A DNA stretch of 64,000 nt from Antedon bifida (GCA_963402885.1 OY727093.1:8877501-8941500), one strand, 5' to 3'. Counted from the stretch's first letter, positions 40,961 to 54,563 are shown. The notes: a model not told the origin generated them from the sequence alone. Translations and numbers: made by a program.

Positions 40961-43900
40961 AAGTGCCATAAGATAAGAGATGACAGTACATAACAGACAA
41001 TTTAATGTTTTGTGCACTCCTTACAAACGTACGAGCAGAATGGTTATATTACTTAGATGCAATTATACATGTATTATAATGGTGTACTTAAATGCAAATA
41101 CATGTATATAATAAATACAACTTGACTTCGGTATTTGTTTTTATTTGGTCACCTAAAATATCATGGTAAATCTCCAGACAGAAATAATGAGGTCTAATAT
41201 TGAAAACGGAAGGAAGTAGAGAAAGCTAGCAGGAGGTACATATACACAATCTTTATTATTATTATTTTGCAATATTCTGAACTATTTAGGTTCAACTGAG
41301 CCATTGTATGCAAAAATAATTTGTGCTGTATTATGGAAGATAACAATGGAACATTCAAACAACTTTGGTCTAAAAATAAGATGGAAAGATAGCCAAGTTA
41401 TGATGCGTAATAAACACAAGTTTAAATATATATTTATTGTCTAAGTATTACTCTCACTTACACTGATGAAGGGCTAGTGTTGCTCAAAAACTCTGCACAT
41501 TTTTCTGCCTGTTTTACTTTATCGTTTTGATTTTAGCTTTTTGCTTATTTTATTGTGTATCTCTATTGAGATCCAGCCACTGATACCCACAGCATTGTCA
41601 TTTTTTTAGTAATTTGCCCTTGGAATTTATTTAAACTTTCATTTAGAGAGTGTCATTGAGATACTGATACCATATTTGTCACTTAAAATTAAATCTCATA
41701 TTCCATGGTAACCCTAAAAACCATTAAAAAATGCAAGTATTCATGGATTTTATTATCCTAATTGGCATTATTAAACTGGATTAATAGGTATATCCCTTTA
41801 TCTTTATTCATAAAACATAAAGATTCTTACTATTGTTAAGTAGGCCTACAGTATTAACCAACAGGAATCCTTCTATGGCTACAAATATTGTGTTAAATGT
41901 GTAATCTACCTTTTTTGTTTGTTTTTTTTTAATTAAAAATGGGAAACAATTCACTTGAAAATCTAGATTTTTTAATCCAAATTTTATCTGCTAATACTTT
42001 TAATAGATTGAAAGAAATGGCATTAACTGAAATAAAATGTGCACCTTTAGATATGGTTTTTGTATAGTCCGACACAATTTTGCAGGAATAACCATTTCTG
42101 AATGGAGTAAAATATACACTAAAAAAATAATATTACTTTAGCTCTATCTAGCTCTAAACGATTAAAATTACAATCCTGATACCTACAAATATTGCATTCT
42201 ATTTTGTGCCTAGCTTACCTGGATAAACCAACATTGACCAGGCTTCATTCAATCTGATATGCCTGGAATAAATTATTGCCACAATTTCAGTATGAAAACA
42301 TGAAGATGATATACTATTTATAAATACAGTACAAAATTTAAGTACTGGTTTATATCAAGATGGATAGTATTGACTCATTGCCTTCAACTTTGTGTCAATA
42401 TTTTTGCAAAAGCTAGCTTGGGATGAGTAATTTCTGTCGTTATTGTTCCTAGCATTGAGCTCTTCTTTCCGTAGACAAGATGTCTTTCGTGTCGCTATCT
42501 AGTCTTCGATCATCAACACATGGTTTTTTTTATAATTCAAGATGTTTTGAATAATAAAATTCAGAATACTCGCAATTACATAGTATTATATTAATTACAT
42601 ATAAATAATTTATAAATTAAAAATCATGTTTTGAACTTGTGGTTATTGTGTAAGCCTCATTTGAATTAATTGACTTGTAAAATCCATTCACAAGCACATC
42701 ATGTTCAGATGGATATGAATTATGACAAGTTTAATTCTTTAAAAAAGCTATTTCTAAACTGATTTATTTACCTATTTCAACAACAGTTTTAAACCTCCAC
42801 ATTTGGGAGTCTTGATTTTTAACATCCCAGTTCTTTATAATGTGATACTCGATTCAAATTGTCATAAACACAAATGAAACAAATAATTGTTACATGGATA
42901 GATATCCTTACTGATTTACAGTGCTTTCACACACACACACACAAACTTTAAAAACATGCACATGCTCAGATATCAGGACTGTGTAAAGATGCTGACTTGT
43001 TCCAGATTTTACATCAATGCAACAAAGAAATGCTTTCACACTACTACAGAGGTACTGTAAACATTTTTTGTACATGCGAATCAGGTATTACAGTATAAAT
43101 GAAGTGTACTATACAGATACAATTTTCAGACTAGTTCATCATATATAATACAGTCTTTTGTTACTAATTACAGTGCATATTACAATAAAATAAAAATGTT
43201 TTTTTCTCTATGTTCACACCTACCTTAAATATCAAAATTAGACCCTAAACTGCATTGTACCACCCTGTGATGTTTCTCAGCGGGCGCAGAATTAAAACTA
43301 TGGCTTTTGAACCACATGCCAATAGATCAATACTTTATTCTTCTGAATATTGGAAAAACTGCATGTAACTATTATACTTGTATAACGAATGGACAAAGAG
43401 ACCATGGATTGATTTTTACACAGTGCACAGATGGAGTTGTCATGTACGTCAATATCTCTAATATACAGTAATAACAGGGACATAATTGTCATATAGCAGT
43501 ATGTGTAAACTGACCTTATCGCTATTAAATTAATAATGTTAAATAAAAGATATTTTTGTAATTCCTGTTTAATCATAATTATATTTATAAATGAAAATAA
43601 TTATTTGATGATTTCTTTCCACTTGTAATATGAATATTAAAAATTAAATAAACCTATTGTTATTCATTCATTCATTCATCTTTTATTTCGGAAAAAAAAA
43701 ATTCTCCATAGCTCAATAACAAATTAGTGTACATTACACTGAAACGTTATGTTTTCATCTTAATCATCACAATGATGTGGTAATTAATAATCAACACAAT
43801 GTATTGATGGTTTTAAATTATGGTTTGGTAATGACATGACAATCTACCAGACACTGTCATAGGAAAATGAAACAAGACTATGATTATAAAGGATTCTCAA

Positions 43901-45359
43901 GTCCCACATAACATCCGTAAATACAGGGAAATTTGGTCCAAGTACAGGCATACAGAAATGGAGATACATACTATGAAAAGACATACAAATTTATGGGAAT
44001 CCCCGGTAAAACACATTGACAAATCAAAGACCAACACGCCACGAAAACCCTATCTTTCATGACCTTACAAAATGTTGTTTTTGGTTTCATGCGCAGAATG
44101 TACCAACTAGTACCACAAATCCTTAGGGGAAAAATGTGGAGAAATATAACAGGAGGTGTTTATCGGCGCACCTACAGTAAACTGTAATTCAGGGAAAACG
44201 ATTGTTCAGTATAGGTTCCAGGGTATGAAAATTGTACAACGGAACAGTACTTAACTTACATCTTTGACATAATTTTGCAAGCCATCTTATAGAGAAAATA
44301 CAGTGAGCATAGACCCTCACCTGGAATTTCTAAAGCTACAATCAAACTATGCCTGTATTTACATATAAATTTTTTTAGAAATATAAAAAAGGAACATTTG
44401 ATAAAGGTGTTATAAATAGTGCATGCTTAATAAATTAAATAAAAGAATAATAAATTCAATTAAAAACAAAGGGATGTATAATTGTATGGCCTTCAAAACC
44501 TATTGTGTACAGTATTACAAGTAAAAACTGCCACTAAAAACAAGTGCTTGTGTAAAAACGCATGCTTATTACATAAAATTGAAGAGGCTTGTTGAGTTTT
44601 TCAAGTTCTCATCAAAATGGTTTAAGTTTTTATAAAGGCAATTATTAACAGATGGACAATTTAGAAATAAAAGTCTACAGCGAGACTGAATGTCTTTTAT
44701 TTGACAGTGAGTAATGTCTCAACACTCTTCATGTTAATGAATGACGAGAATGATTATTATAATATTAACGATATTGCACACAAGTTTATGCATATACAGT
44801 GACAGGATTAAATAGATTGATTGATATGAAATGATATATTGACATACAACAAACATGTACTCTACCTTAAGCAAGTAATGAATTAATTAACGAGGATACA
44901 TACAAAACTATAGGTATATTTTTAAACACTGATTATCAAAAACTCATTCAACTTTCAACTTGCCTGTTTACAATCGTTTTAGGTGATTTTGAAACCCTCA
45001 GGTACTTTAAAATTATTTGGTAAAATTTCCCCTTTACAATCAAATACTGTATGTAAACAGTTTATACAGTAGTAGTACAAATAGGGGCAGTATATTAAGT
45101 TGTTTGTATTTTTTTTTTATTGCTACGCCAACAAAATATTGTAGTTAAATATACATTCGATTCTTCACAAAAATGTACAGGTACTCTCATGACAGCAGAA
45201 GCAGTGGCTAGGTAGCAAGTACTCCTACAGTAGGGGTAGTTGCATTGGGGCTGCTCATGCTGGGCCCCTTAAAATTTGGGTTTAGCCAGTGAACGCTCAT
45301 ATATAATATACCCTTTAAGCTAGGATTTTATTTTTTATTTTATTTTATTAAATATGTGT

Positions 45360-45681
45360 TTAGGCAATGTGGCCAAGGATTACCAATAGTGAATTAATCA
45401 CTGTCCTATCAGATAGGTGGTAATCCCCCTGATACAGGGGCTATTTGTGAACCAGTTCACCAGGGTAACCCCCTACTCTTTTCGAATAATGAACTGGGTT
45501 CTTTAAAGTGCACACAGGTTATAACTGTGTACACTGAACCTTATAGTCCTTATCCGAGAAGACTTGTTCCACCACCAGAACTATAGGAGCGAGTCGGCCT
45601 CGAACCCTTGCCGATGTTGTTGGCTCTTTAGGTACGGTAAACGGCGCCCCTGCCTTAACCGCTCGGCCATTTGACTCGCTC
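45360..45681 (-). mobile_element. tRNA-derived SINE, copy 2
   Basis: The fullest copy. The minus strand begins GAGTCAAATGGCCGAGCGG, with box B GGTTCGAGGCC, the same body as copy 1, and an AAAAT-repeat tail at 45330-45355. The tRNA part resembles a Ser/Leu-type acceptor, but cloverleaf folding is not kept beyond the boxes, so it is not a functional tRNA gene. Confidence 0.88.
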
Positions 45682-47380
45682 ATTTCAGTAACAGTACTAT
45701 AATACAGTTGCTACAAGAAGCACTGGTTACAAATACAAGTTCTGATTTATTATTTACAAAATTCATAATGAAATAACAAGATTATGATTTATTCTACAGT
45801 AATTAATGTATTAAACAACAATCCAATGCATTGATAAATAATTATGTTTTCCTTCATGGTTATTGGTACCATGGGGGATGATACTCTATCTAATTATGTC
45901 ACCCACTGGAAATGAACTAGAACACTGTGAGAAGATCTATTGAAATCCCATCCTGTTTTAAGCATGTGACACTGCCAGTTTATGAGCTTAGTCCCATTGG
46001 TATCCAGAATCTAGAGAGACTTTTAGTGGAATGCGCAAGTCCCATGGGCGTTTTTGAGCTGGTAAAGTGGCCCAGATTTAACCATTAAGTAGGCCTAGAG
46101 TTTCCATGAATCACGTTTCTATACTTATGCCTCTTGTAATAGGTTTTTAAGTTGTTGTAAAGCACAAACTATAACAGAACTAAAAGATAGTAATATACCA
46201 TGGGTTTGTTAATTTGATAGGCCAAATGTTACTTACTCAAATATAGACACCTCCTCAATATACCACCAACACATTTAAAACCGATTGGATTTGTTGTAGA
46301 CATGGGGTTAAAAAGGCACACACCGCCTAAACTTACTAAACTATTAAACTATACATTTTAGATGTACAACACTACATAAAACTACTGTAACCATCCAGAA
46401 GTCAGCATTAATAAGTTGATATCATTCGAAAAACTTGTAATGGTAAACTTACCAGACATTACTAACCTCTATCCTATATAATTTTTATTAATAATTAATG
46501 AATGCCTACTGTGTACCAGTATGAGTCATGTAAATAATACTGAAGATAAACGGATGTAAAATTGCACCATTTTCCGCCAATCTATATAACATTATACAGA
46601 TATAGTTGGCATATCCAAAAATAATTGTCACAATTTGTAAGCTGTTTAATAACTTTTAAAAAAAAAGAATATTTGTAATGGCATACTGTATAATAACCTC
46701 TTTTATTGTAAACAAAAATAAAAATAATTGACAAATGGTGATATGGAGATCTTAAAAAGCACTTTGTGAGATCGATAATATTAACAAAAATTGATGAATA
46801 AAATTGTATAACACCATAAATAAACCTTATCATTTGATGGATGATTGTAAATAAAAATGGCATTAAAAAATTACCCTTGCATGGCCTACAATACATCAAA
46901 TATCCTAATCTTACTTGGTTGGTTTAGTAGATATATAAAACTATGTTGTAGTTTTATATATAATGATGATGATAATTATTGTTGCTATTAACCCTATTCA
47001 AGTTGGCTTCTTTAAAAACTCTCTTGCACCTGTGAAACATTCAATATTTTAATATAAATGTAGTATTGTTTTTTTTGTTTTAAATGTTAAAAGTAAAGTA
47101 ATACTAAAACATTTGTGAGTCATTATCAAAGATGAGGAAGTAAAGTTTATTTGATATTCTAAAACATAGAGCAATTAGACATAAACTTGTAATCAGAAGT
47201 AAATTGTGGATGTTCCATTATTAATTCATGGCCAACGAATTAATAACAAACTAGGTTACAGACCAATTATACTGTAATATGATATACAACAAAATTAATT
47301 ATCATACAGCCTTCAATCCCTTTAATCTTTTAAGACATATATCATCATTCATTTCATCCATTAACACCCATAATATTCTA

Positions 47381-47561
47381 AAGCTCTGTCTACACTTATC
47401 AAACTTTATGTGAAAAAAAAATGTGATGTGTCCATATATGAACATGATGATGTCATATCACTACCATATTTAAGCATATCACTACCATTTAAGCATATCA
47501 CTACCATATTTCGGCACATCACACTTTTGTCGAACTAGTTTGATAGTGTAGACAGAACTTT
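47381..47561. repeat. MITE-A foldback, copy 4
   Basis: Full-length, with an internal short tandem duplication of ATTTAAGCATATCACTACC. Confidence 0.85.
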
Positions 47562-47674
47562 AGCTTGTGCTTTGTTTTATTGGCCTAATTCTGTTAAATA
47601 TAGAAATTATCTCAGGTCATAACTGTTATTCCACGGATGAACCACTGGGCCACTGTAGCTTTAGATTCAAACTT

Positions 47675-47990
47675 AAGCTCTGTCTACACTATCAAACTGG
47701 TTTGACAACAAAAATGTCATGTTCCCACAATGGTAGTGATATGCCCAAATATGGGCAAGACACAACTTTCAGCTGATTACTAGCTGCATTATGGGAGTAT
47801 GTTTCCATACGTGTTTGATCCAAATAAATGACTGGGGTAATAATGTTCAGCGCTTAGAGGTTTCACAACATTAGTCGCTATATAAATCCAGGATATTTTT
47901 TATTATTATTATGGTAGTGATATATTATCATCATGTCCATTAATATCACATTGTTTTGTCACATAAAATTTGATAGTGTAGATAGAGCTT
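47675..47990. repeat. MITE-A foldback, copy 5, interrupted by another element
   Basis: Arms AAGCTCTGTCTACACTATCA and TTTGATAGTGTAGATAGAGC are separated by about 170 bp of unrelated DNA. That DNA contains AGCGCTTAGAGGTTTCACAA, CGCTATATAAATCCAGGAT and a TTATTATTATT tail, the 3' end of another retroelement. Flanks read CTTAA and TTAAG. Confidence 0.75.
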
Positions 47991-48628
47991 AAGACCATGT
48001 GATGTTGAATGAAAATGATAGTTTAATTGTCTGACACCACGGATAACTTGGCCAAGACATGGCAGCTTGTTTGTTTTTGGCATTGTACAATTTTTATTTC
48101 AAATGGCAATCCCATCCGCTGTGACAATCATCATGTTTCCGTGTTATTGAATCCTTTGCATTAGATTTGAGAACATTAACATACAATAATAGAAGAGGAA
48201 GGTGAAAAGGTGATAATATGTCAACAATAGACCTGGAAATAGAATAACAAACATAATAAATCCAATATAGATATATATATTGGATAGCCATCAGTCAGGG
48301 AGTTTTGAGTTCAACTTTATTTACATGACTACTTAAATTAAGTTGAGGATGGGGAGAGGGGAAAGTGATGAGTGAAGACGCTAGACAATATTTTTTTATA
48401 GACCCACTCTGGTACCACAAGTTAGTAATTTCTTCATGTAGGCCTAGGTTAACTTTTTAGATCGGTAAATTTATTAATAATTCATAAAAGTTGAAACATG
48501 TTGGAATGAAATTATATTTTGTTTAGCCCTACTGTAACTAATAAATGAGAATGTGAACTAAATTAACTGAACTGAATTTGTTTAGTTAACCAGCAATCCT
48601 GTAAAAAAAACCAAGAACATTTCAAAGC

Positions 48629-48778
48629 CCAGGCCGCTAAAATCCACGGCCAACCTTCACTTGACCACCAAGGCTCAGGAAGGCAATTTCACCTGTGCCC
48701 AGGCCCCAATCGATTCCGCTCTTATCATCCCACTACTGCCTGGGCTGACTGGACCACCCATATCCATTCATGTAAAAC
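48629..48778. other. GC-rich island of unknown nature
   Basis: About 150 bp of much higher GC than its flanks (AAGCCCAGGCCGCTAAAATC to GGACCACCCATATCC). It is open in one plus frame for about 50 codons but without splice sites or a recognisable family. It lies ~75 bp downstream, in PEAK1 sense, of the proposed PEAK1 5' donor. Confidence 0.35.
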
Positions 48779-48852
48779 GATGATAAGGAATTACAAAATA
48801 CAACTCCTCGGTAATTATTATAATTAAGACAATACTTTACTTTAGAACTTAC

Positions 48853-48960
48853 CTTTAGTTCACGCTATTATTCTTCTTCTTCACAATAATAAAATAATAA
48901 AACATCAGACATCTACTACCAACTACCCACCTCGTTGTTGCTTAACGACTGTTTACTTGT
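48853..48960 (-). other. Candidate 5' non-coding exon and promoter side of PEAK1
   Basis: On the minus strand the sequence CTAAAGGTAAGT gives a near-consensus donor, with the last exon base at 48853. It would pair with the acceptor at 33767. The upstream boundary is arbitrary because no transcription start is visible. It lies about 0.7-0.8 kb from the divergent HMG20 5' exon. Confidence 0.35.
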
Positions 48961-49649
48961 CTGCTAAAAAGTAAGTAGAAGTATTCATTGATGATTGGCC
49001 AGCTGATCAATGTTATTATCACGTGAACAAATAAGCAAGGTACAGTACTTATCTAATGCAGATCTCAATATTCTTTTGGCAATATAGTTCAGCAATATAT
49101 TATTACACTACATACATTAAATAGCACATAATATTCAAATACAAATTGTATAGACTATAAACTAAAAATTGTATTTGTGGGTTTTTGTCTTATCAATTAA
49201 GCCTTTGAGCATGGCATATGAGGGCGGATGTCATTGAAAATGTTCTCCTTTGAACAATATTTTTTTTTATGAAACCAGTGCACTACGTATTTTAGATCGA
49301 TAAGGTGTTTGTAAATCAAATGAAACATTACATCCTTTTTGATATTTACGATTGTTTTGTGCACTGTAGATGGATTGATTTTTATTATTAGTTAAAAATA
49401 GGGTGAGAACACTAGAGCGTCAGTTCGCGTTCTGCCTGTGAGAAAACAAATGATTGCTCATTTCTAAAATAACATATTAAAATGTAACAAAAATGAGATG
49501 CCTAAAGCAGATATTCATTGCCCTTGATTTATTTTTATAATATAAGCATAGTGTAAAACATAAAAATATTATAATGAACGCAATAAAGAAAAAAAGTACG
49601 TACTTAGCAAATTAGTGGTGGCGCTGTTTATGAATGCCCCACGCTCGAG

Positions 49650-49735
49650 ATTTATTGTGGCCGAGGACGAGCAGCTTGTGTTTTTGTTTACACGAAGAAG
49701 AACAAACAAAGTTGCACAGAATTTAGCTTGTAAAA
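49650..49735 (+). other. Candidate 5' non-coding exon of HMG20
   Basis: A donor (TAAAA then GTAAGC) ends a likely exon at 49735. The paired acceptor CTTGTTTAG ends at 50119, 31 nt before the HMG20 start codon. The exon's upstream limit is a guess. The surrounding 49.6-49.7 kb is more GC-rich than its flanks, as expected for a promoter-proximal segment. Confidence 0.4.
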
Positions 49736-50150
49736 GTAAGCTTAATATAACAATAAACTATTTACTGGTGCATTTATTATTATGAATATTAAAGCTACTT
49801 TTATAAATATTAATGTTTAGTTTAGGTTAAATGAAGTAGATGAAAACAGGAGAAAGAAACTGAGCTTGCTAGGCTAGCCAACCATCACATGCACACGTCC
49901 AGACAGAGTCGGGAAGGCAGCCAACAATGACTTGTGAAGAAAGAATTCATCCAGCCTAGCTAGCCTAGGTGTATTTCCCCATGTATTTCATTCACTTTAC
50001 ACTAATTAGCTAAGGAGAACCAGTCAGAAACAAACTTAAAATGTCGGTATAGGTAAAACCATTTATAAAATATGACTATTTTCCCATACATTATTTTATT
50101 ATTATGTATTCTTGTTTAGTAGGTTTACTACAAATATAAATAAAAGAACT

Positions 50151-53100
50151 ATGGACCTGAGTGATGGGAACTCAAATCAAGGCTTGATGTCCAACGCGGG
50201 ATCATCTGCTCTTTTCAGCATAGCTGACCTGGATGACATATCGAAAACGACATCTGATCTGGGCGTTGATACAAGGTGATTTGTAAGATTAAATAAGCAT
50301 AACAACAATATAGAGGTTAAAAGTAATATTTTATTTATCATATTCTTTAAATAGTTTAGTGGGAAAATATAATACGCATCTTTACAAAAAACAATTTGGT
50401 TTGTGACGTCCTTTAAAATGACCCAGTCAAGTGTATGCATTGTATGTTTAATTGTTACTTTTTTAAATTATTTGTGTTTTGTTTGGGCCAGGGAGGTACA
50501 GAATAGAAAAAAATAACTCTTACAATTTATTGACTATTTATTCTTTTATTTGCAGCTTCGCAACTTCTCATAGACATAATGTGGGGGCTTCGTTGCCTCA
50601 GTCACTCACACATCCAGAAATGATTACAGATATTTCACAAGGTATGTTACGAATAACTAATGCAATTGGAATGGTGTTACACAATAGCATAGTGCATATA
50701 AAGTAAATCGTCTCTATGCGCTTTAAAAAGAACAATGTACAAAGAAAGACCTACAAAAAAAATAAATGAGAAATTCAAAGAAAGAGGAAAGATGGGATTA
50801 CAGACGAGACTTAAAGAGAATGACAGATGTCATCAAACAAGATAAATGCAGTAATAATATTTGTTTTCTTTTTAAAGTCGAGTTACTGCAGCAAGATTCA
50901 ACATCTCAAGATATTCCAGATACAAGCAAGGAAGATGTAAGACATTCTAAATATATGACATGATGATTTTGATAACACACACCACCAATGGTGCCTAAAG
51001 CAGCTCTGTCTACACTATCAAACTATATGTGACAACAAAATGTGATGTTCCCATATATGGACATGATTATGTCATATCACTACCGTATTGGGGCACACAC
51101 CACTTTTCTTTTGTCAAACTAGTTTGATAGTGTAGACAGAGCTTAACAATGTTGAGGTGGTTGATAATACTGTTACTTATATCAATATCATATCTTTATT
51201 TGGTAGAGTTTTACCAAAGCAAAAGGTGGATGGTCCAAGGGCAAGAAACGAAAGAAGCAGATGAGGGATGTAAACGCACCTAAAGCACCTCTAACTGGCT
51301 ACGTCCGTTTCATGAATGAACGACGAGAGCAAGTGAGGCAAGAGAATCCCCAGGTGGCATTTGCTGAAATCATCAAGATGTTAGGTGCTGAATGGAGTAA
51401 AATGAGTTCAGTAGAGAAACAGGTATAGATATTCAATACAAAGCTTGTGATATGTAATGACCTATGAACTAAGAAAGTTAATTCATTGTGTGAACTGTAT
51501 GTAGGGATTTGTTATTCCCCCTCCCTAGTTTCTGAATTTATTCATGCCTCCTGTCCAAAGTTACCTAACATAACTAAGCAAGTCTGAACAGTTTCAAGAC
51601 CAACCTGAAGACGTCGCTATTTGCTGATGTACTCGCACGTTGTTAATGCACGCCATAAGCTCCACATGGGTGAGGGATACCAGCGCTGTATAAGTTTTCA
51701 TTTATTATTAATAAGTCATAGTTGAAATGAAAAAGGCAATATTATTTATTTACCTTGCCTACTAAACCCTTGATTCCTGTACATAAAACAATCTGATATT
51801 TTTGCAACAAAACAAATAATATGTTATCAAAACCTAAACTGAACAAACCTAAAAAACTTCAGAAATACCTAGATGAAGCCGATCAAGACAAAGAGCGATA
51901 CATGAAGGAGTTAGAACAGTACCAGCAAACTGAAGCGTACAAACTGTTTACTAAGAAACAACAAGAACGTAAGAAGAAAGAGATGATGGACGAGGCCGAT
52001 GGGCATCTTAATGGATTAGAGGTAAATATTATTGGGGCTCTCGCAACTAATGGTTTTAAATTTGTATAGCGCAAAATAAAAATAGTCTATGTGCTGATTA
52101 ACACAAGTGTAAAAAGAAAGAAAGTGTTATTGTTGAATAAACCAGGCAAAAGCCTAATAAACCGAAAACAGAAAAAAGTCAGAAAACGGAGTCTCGCATC
52201 ACCACACTGTTTCACTAACTTGTCAAGAGAAGCTAGCTATTTATTCACAAGTGTCATAATGATGACTATTCTGACTAAAAATGTGAAGAATTGTTTCCAT
52301 GGTCAAAACAGCATCACCCTAAAGCCCAAATCCTATTGGACTTTACCTACTAATTGAAATTGTTACTGAACCCTTAGTTACAACTGTAAAATCTTTTGAC
52401 CATTTTCTTAAATTCTCAAAAAGATGCACCATGTAAAATAAAATAGTATTATTTGTTACATTTTTTAGTACAATGATGACAACAAAATAGACACAGAACT
52501 CTCAACATTTGATGTCCCCATCTTTACTGAAGAATTTCTTAACTATAATAAAAGTAAGTAATGCATTTAAAAAATGGAAAACGCTATTTGTAAAATCTTT
52601 CTCTAGCCATAGCTACTCCAAAATCAAAACACATTACTGTACATACAGCAATATGGCATAATAAAATGGAATCAGACTAGTATGCGAGGGGTATGGGTGT
52701 GAGACCTATCTGTCCTTGCTTTAATTTCATTGCCTCGTCCTCTAGATGGGATGTAAGCTGGTTTTGTGTACATAACTTGGTACAATAGTAAGGGATCTTC
52801 TTTCCTCATCGTTTTAGCCGATTCACTGTGGCTGTAGTAATTCTAAAAGCATAATCGTAAATTTTCTCAATCGACGACAAATAATTACATTTATTTTGTT
52901 TTAGCCCGGGAAAATGAGCTTCGTCAGTTACGCAAGTCAATCACGGAATACGAGGAGCAGAATGCCATTCTGCAGAAACACATTGATAACATGAGGTCGG
53001 CTATAGAGAAGCTAGAAACTGAGACTGTACAACAACGAAATAACCAGATGGCACTAAGACAACATCTGGAGAACTGGCGCACTGTTTTAACATCACATTT

Positions 53101-53969
53101 CTCTACAATTCCTCTACCAGGTACTTTGAATTATATTTAGACTGTTGAAAATATATAGTACTATGCATTGAAGAAAACTTATTTTTTTTTATTGCTTACG
53201 TATTCAACAGCGCCAATTACAGGATGGATAAACTATTTAGTAATTTATTGTGCTTATAAACAAAATCTCATTTGAGGCTTAGGGAGTGGAGTTGAAAGAG
53301 TCGTGAGTTAGCACAAGGTCAAGATTGAACCCCGGGGTTGCCTTCCAATCCACTACAAATCTTGAAAGAAATAAGATATTTATTTTATTCTGAATTGCTG
53401 AAATAAAGTTTATTATTATAGTATTATTATAATCCATACATACAAAATAAAGAAAATAAAAATGTATATTCTTCAGCATAAATCCTTCCATAGACGTTTT
53501 TTAAGAACTCACTATTGGTGTTGTTTTGCAGGTACAAATGAGGTCCCCACAATCCACACCATCGACTCGTACATGACAAAGTTACATCAACAGATTCTAG
53601 ACTCACCACAGCAAAATGAAGGACTAATCTCAAGCGTTAGAGAGATAGTAGCTAAACTCGATCTACAAAGGTGAGTGAGTGTTTCCAATGAAAAAACTGT
53701 ACGTTTCTTTTAATACTCTAAAATCATTATCTAAGGACTATAAAACTCTGTCTACACTATCAAACTAGTTTGACAAAAAAGTGTGATGTGCCCAAATATG
53801 GAACCGTAGTGATATGCTTAAATATGGTTGTGATATGACATCATAATGTCCATATATGGGCACATCACATTTTGTTGTCACATAAAGTTTGATAGTGTAG
53901 ACAGAGCTTAAGAACATTGTAATTATTCATTATTTGTAAAAATCTGTTTTTAGTGACCCAAAGATGTGA
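50151..53969 (+). CDS. HMG20A: HMG-box protein HMG20A/B (BRAF35/iBRAF), complete
   Basis: Nine coding exons: 50151-50275, 50556-50641, 50878-50936, 51207-51422, 51863-52021, 52469-52553, 52905-53120, 53532-53670 and 53954-53969 (TGA 53967-53969). They give 366 residues (human HMG20A 347, HMG20B 317), with phase consistent throughout. Residues 1-90 are Ser-, Gln- and Asp-rich. A basic [12 protein letters not shown] patch leads into one HMG box (~108-178, with [16 protein letters not shown] and [11 protein letters not shown]). Then follow [20 protein letters not shown], the conserved [13 protein letters not shown] block, a coiled coil (~245-300, [20 protein letters not shown]) and a C-terminal helical segment. 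Family role: HMG20A/B modulate the LSD1-CoREST complex at neuronal genes. Invertebrates usually have one gene corresponding to both vertebrate paralogues, so the A/B choice is arbitrary. The final exon codes only five residues. Confidence 0.95.
51003..51144. repeat. MITE-A foldback, copy 6 (HMG20 intron 3)
   Basis: AGCTCTGTCTACACTATCAA to TTTGATAGTGTAGACAGAGC, shorter in the middle. Confidence 0.88.
51575..51715 (+). pseudogene. 3' remnant of a CR1/L2-like LINE in HMG20 intron 4
   Basis: A short frame reads [19 protein letters not shown] then stop; the SFK..LKT.LF motif is the usual ORF2 terminus of these LINEs. It is followed by a CAGCGCTGTATAAGTTTTC and TTATTATT tail. Confidence 0.6.
53743..53909. 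repeat. MITE-A foldback, copy 7 (last HMG20 intron)
   Basis: AAACTCTGTCTACACTATCA to TGATAGTGTAGACAGAGCTT. It ends 44 bp before the terminal exon of HMG20. Confidence 0.88.
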
Positions 53970-54557
53970 AGACTGAGCTGAGGAAATGTTGTTGGAAGAT
54001 AGCCAGTCATCACGTCTAATGAGAAAGACTGCTGGTTTCTTGTGTACCATAGCTTGAATGTATTCTGGGCAAACACAAAAATAAAAGCACAAAGAATTGT
54101 ATTTACTTTTGTTAAAGGGTATTCAAGCATCCTCACTGAAAAGTTCAAAGGCCATGTTGTACATCACTATATCTTGCCTTCTAGACCATGTACAGTATAT
54201 ACACCAATCTTAATTAGGAAGTTGTTTTACACTTAACTGTTGCAAGCTAAGCTAAATTAACATTTACATGCTAAGCTAACAAATGTTAAACTAGTGCTAC
54301 GGTGTAAATATATTTAGGCTTGTAAAAGAAATATCATAGGGTATAGTAAACGTTACAATATTAAAATCAAACATTTCACAGCTTTATGGTGCTAAAAATG
54401 TTTTTTTAAATTGCAATAAAATGCCAACACCGGTCTAGTAATAATTGTTAAGTCCCTCATTGCTATAAGATGGATGTTATTATTGCTATATACTATAGTA
54501 TACCATACATACCTATAATCCCATACAGCAGAGTAGATTTCTTTTGATCCTTATGTA

Positions 54558-54563
54558 AATAAA
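54558..54563 (+). other. Polyadenylation signal of HMG20
   Basis: AATAAA about 590 bp after the HMG20 stop, followed by T/GT-rich sequence (GAATGTTTTGTTTATTTGTG). It is the best-placed plus-strand hexamer before the convergent LRR gene. Confidence 0.5.

Larger units (their letters stand above)
33767..48852 (-). other. About 15 kb without coding exons; inferred 5' intron of the PEAK1 gene
   Basis: I see no convincing protein-coding exon on either strand here. It holds MITE-A copies (38351-38515, 47381-47561, 47675-47990), a tRNA-type SINE (45360-45681), a short tandem duplication (40899-40960), simple repeats (CA near 42930, ATTC near 43661) and otherwise AT-rich unique sequence. A strong minus-strand donor at 48852/48853 and the acceptor at 33767 make it a plausible single 5' UTR intron. 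This is an inference. Confidence 0.4.

Noticed and set aside
41455-41580. CACTGATGAAGGGCTAGTGTTG segment resembling the sequence after Penelope-like or LINE ORFs
   Set aside because: No adjoining GIY-YIG or RT coding sequence; similarity from memory only.
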